A stretch of DNA of 64,000 nt from Candidatus Dechloromonas phosphoritropha (GTDB taxonomy: Bacteria > Pseudomonadota > Gammaproteobacteria > Burkholderiales > Rhodocyclaceae), in NCBI GenBank assembly GCA_016722705.1, contig JADKGN010000005.1, forward strand, positions 496,001 to 560,000. Reading direction: 5' to 3'. The position numbers and the translations under genes were made by a program. Numbering within the stretch: the first letter of the stretch is position 1; every line of letters starts with the position of its first letter. Shown piece by piece: positions 62,500-64,000 of this stretch. The notes beneath the pieces were generated by a model, which was not told where the DNA came from, did not search any database, and worked only from the letters and a program-made list of their open reading frames with translations.

Positions 62500-63762
62500 T
62501 CAGGCAATCAGGATGGCCCGAAAATCGTTGACGTTGGTCAGCGTTGGCCCGGTAATCAGCGCGTCGCCCAAGGCTTCGAAGAAGCCATGGCCATCGTTGG
62601 CGTCGAGGCTGGCCAGCGGCTTGATACCCTTGGACCAGGCCCGAGCGAGGGTGCACGGCGTAACGAATGCGCCGGCAACCTCCTCCTGGCCATCCACCCC
62701 GTCGGTATCGCCGGCCACCGCGAACACCTCTTCTTCGGCGTTCAGGCCGATGGCCAGCGAAAGCAGGAATTCGACGTTGCGCCCACCCCGCCCCTTGCCG
62801 CGTACGGTCACGGTGGTTTCTCCACCGGACAGCAGCACGCAGGGGCGTGCAATCGGCTGCCCGCGCCGGGCCACCTGCAGCGCGATGCCGGCCATTACCT
62901 TGCCAACGTCACGCGCCTCGCCTTCGATGCTGTCACCGAGGATCACCGGCCGCACACCGGCCGCTTCGGCAACCGCAGCCGCGGCTTCGAGCGCCATCTG
63001 CGGCGTCGCGACGAGACGGGTAGAAACACCAGCCAGACGCGGATCGCCGGGCTTGACAGTTTCACCGCGGCCGCTCTCAAGCAGGGCGCGCGCACCGTTC
63101 GGCAACTCAATGCCGTAACGGCGAACAATCTCCAGCGCATCCTGGCAACTGGTCGTATCGGCTACCGTTGGGCCGGATGCAATATCCATCGGGTTGTCGC
63201 CCGGCACATCGGAAATCAGCAGATTCACCACCCGTGCCGGATAGCAGGCGGCAGCGAGGCGCCCTCCCTTGATCCCCGACAGGTGGCGACGCACGCAGTT
63301 CATTTCGGAAATGGTCGCGCCCGATTTAAGCAAGGCACGACTGATCGCCTGCTTGTCGTCCAGCGTCACCCCTTCGCCCGGCAGCGGCAACAACGCCGAG
63401 CCACCACCGGAGATCAGGCAGATCACCAGATCGTCCGGCGTGAGATTGCCGACCAGTTCCAGCACGCGAAGCGCCGCTGCGGCACCAGCCGCATCGGGCA
63501 CCGGATGCGCCGCCTCGACGATCTCGATGCGTTCGCATGGCACCGCATAGCCGTAGCGGGTAACGACCAGGCCACTCAGCGGCCCCGGCCAGTTTCGTTC
63601 CAGCGCCTGAGCCATGGCTGCCGAAGCCTTGCCGGCGCCGATAACGATGGTGCGCCCCTTGGGCGGCTCGGGCAAAAAGCGTGGAATACAATGCTCGGGT
63701 TGGGCTGCATTGACTGCTGCGGTGAACAAATTGGCGAGCAACTCGCGAGGTGGGGTGTTCAT
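62500..63762 (-). CDS. Glycerate 2-kinase (MOFRL family)
   Basis: 420 aa from ATG 63762, which has AAGGAAGAAG before it. An N-terminal DUF4147 domain (VIGAGKASAAMAQALE, VTRYGYAVPCERIEIVEAAHPVPD, LISGGGSALLPLP) is followed by a MOFRL domain (VLLSGGETTVTVRGKGRGGRN, AVAGDTDGVDG). Such enzymes phosphorylate glycerate to 2-phosphoglycerate (older name TtuD hydroxypyruvate reductase), which enolase and Pyk then use. Confidence 0.92.
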   Translation of the reverse strand: MNTPPRELLANLFTAAVNAAQPEHCIPRFLPEPPKGRTIVIGAGKASAAMAQALERNWPGPLSGLVVTRYGYAVPCERIEIVEAAHPVPDAAGAAAALRVLELVGNLTPDDLVICLISGGGSALLPLPGEGVTLDDKQAISRALLKSGATISEMNCVRRHLSGIKGGRLAAACYPARVVNLLISDVPGDNPMDIASGPTVADTTSCQDALEIVRRYGIELPNGARALLESGRGETVKPGDPRLAGVSTRLVATPQMALEAAAAVAEAAGVRPVILGDSIEGEARDVGKVMAGIALQVARRGQPIARPCVLLSGGETTVTVRGKGRGGRNVEFLLSLAIGLNAEEEVFAVAGDTDGVDGQEEVAGAFVTPCTLARAWSKGIKPLASLDANDGHGFFEALGDALITGPTLTNVNDFRAILIA

Positions 63763-63781
63763 ATCGCTTCTTCCTTGTCTG

Positions 63782-64000
63782 TCAGCATTCACCGAGATCA
63801 GAAATACGTATGCTTTGCGCGCCCTTCCACAGAACGGAGCGCCCCATGTCCAACAATTGGTGATCGCCTTCGATCACGGTCATGAAATGGTTGGCGGCCA
63901 GTTGCCCCATCTTGCTGGCGAACTGGCAACTGCCGTAAGCGAAAAGGATTTCCGTTTCAGAAATCCCTCCCGGATACCACAGCACGTCGCCGCGCGAAGG
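63782..64000 (-). CDS. DUF3830-family protein (partial)
   Basis: C-terminal 72 codons; the start lies beyond the window. GDVLWYPGGISETEILFAYG, FASKMGQLAANHF and VLWKGAQSIRIS fit DUF3830, a cyclophilin-like family often near glycerate or hydroxy-acid genes. It ends 20 bp before the glycerate kinase start, so they form an operon. Confidence 0.75.
   Translation of the reverse strand, partial: PSRGDVLWYPGGISETEILFAYGSCQFASKMGQLAANHFMTVIEGDHQLLDMGRSVLWKGAQSIRISDLGEC

Overview
The window looks like the chromosome of a betaproteobacterium, most likely of the order Rhodocyclales (Dechloromonas/Azonexus/Accumulibacter type). The reasons are high GC, the gene set pyrG-kdsA-DUF1330-eno-ftsB, a betaproteobacterial DUF2863 gene, and AcnB, ThiC, BioA and SelU homologues of that kind. 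The taxon is an inference from gene content; no rRNA or tRNA gene is visible here. Housekeeping blocks alternate with insertion-sequence clusters and broken genes.

Region 1-7.9 kb: an adenylation enzyme coupled to a polytopic membrane protein that runs off the left edge, then bioA, DUF2863, yaaA, rlmF and a PIN-domain gene. Region 7.9-12.2 kb: a pile of IS elements (an intact IS3-type, a frameshifted Tn5-like IS4 and a frameshifted IS256-type), including a perfect 40-bp palindrome. Region 12.2-14.4 kb: an accessory pair, polysaccharide deacetylase plus ATP-grasp ligase. Region 14.7-20.2 kb: dusC, a TrmB-like methyltransferase and ykgJ as an overlapping operon, a small coiled-coil gene, and acnB with a strong terminator.

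Region 20.2-26.4 kb is the most unusual stretch. A two-gene unit (unknown 356-aa protein followed by a 1067-aa TPR protein with 12 nearly identical 102-bp repeats) lies between intact acnB and a second copy of its last 549 bp. That copy carries 17 differences, 16 of them silent, and is followed by an ISAs1-type transposase relic. This looks like a module brought in by homologous recombination with DNA from a related strain.

Region 26.5-44.9 kb is mostly core: DUF2249 and a NnrS-like membrane protein, thrC, nadC, an FMN glutamate-synthase-like protein, a cnoX/deacetylase-like/nnr operon, pyrG-kdsA-DUF1330-eno-ftsB, a peroxiredoxin and slyD, and a phosphoesterase downstream of mutS. Region 44.9-47.4 kb is a relic of an integrated element: an integrase tail, IS fragments and a HigBA-type toxin-antitoxin pair, bracketed by a 25-bp direct repeat. 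Region 47.8-52.2 kb is a Pat-type acyl-CoA-synthetase/GNAT gene split by an IS1380 element with an exact ATAG target duplication. Region 52.3-56.4 kb has osmC, a methyltransferase, selU, tesA, an ybbA-type ABC ATPase and a SixA-like phosphatase. Region 56.8-58.3 kb is an intact second copy of the Tn5-like IS. Region 58.4-64 kb has a thiS with an in-frame stop, thiC, pyk, and a glcG/glycerate kinase/DUF3830 operon that runs off the right edge.

Three different transposases each lack one base of a G/C run, while ordinary genes nearby are intact.
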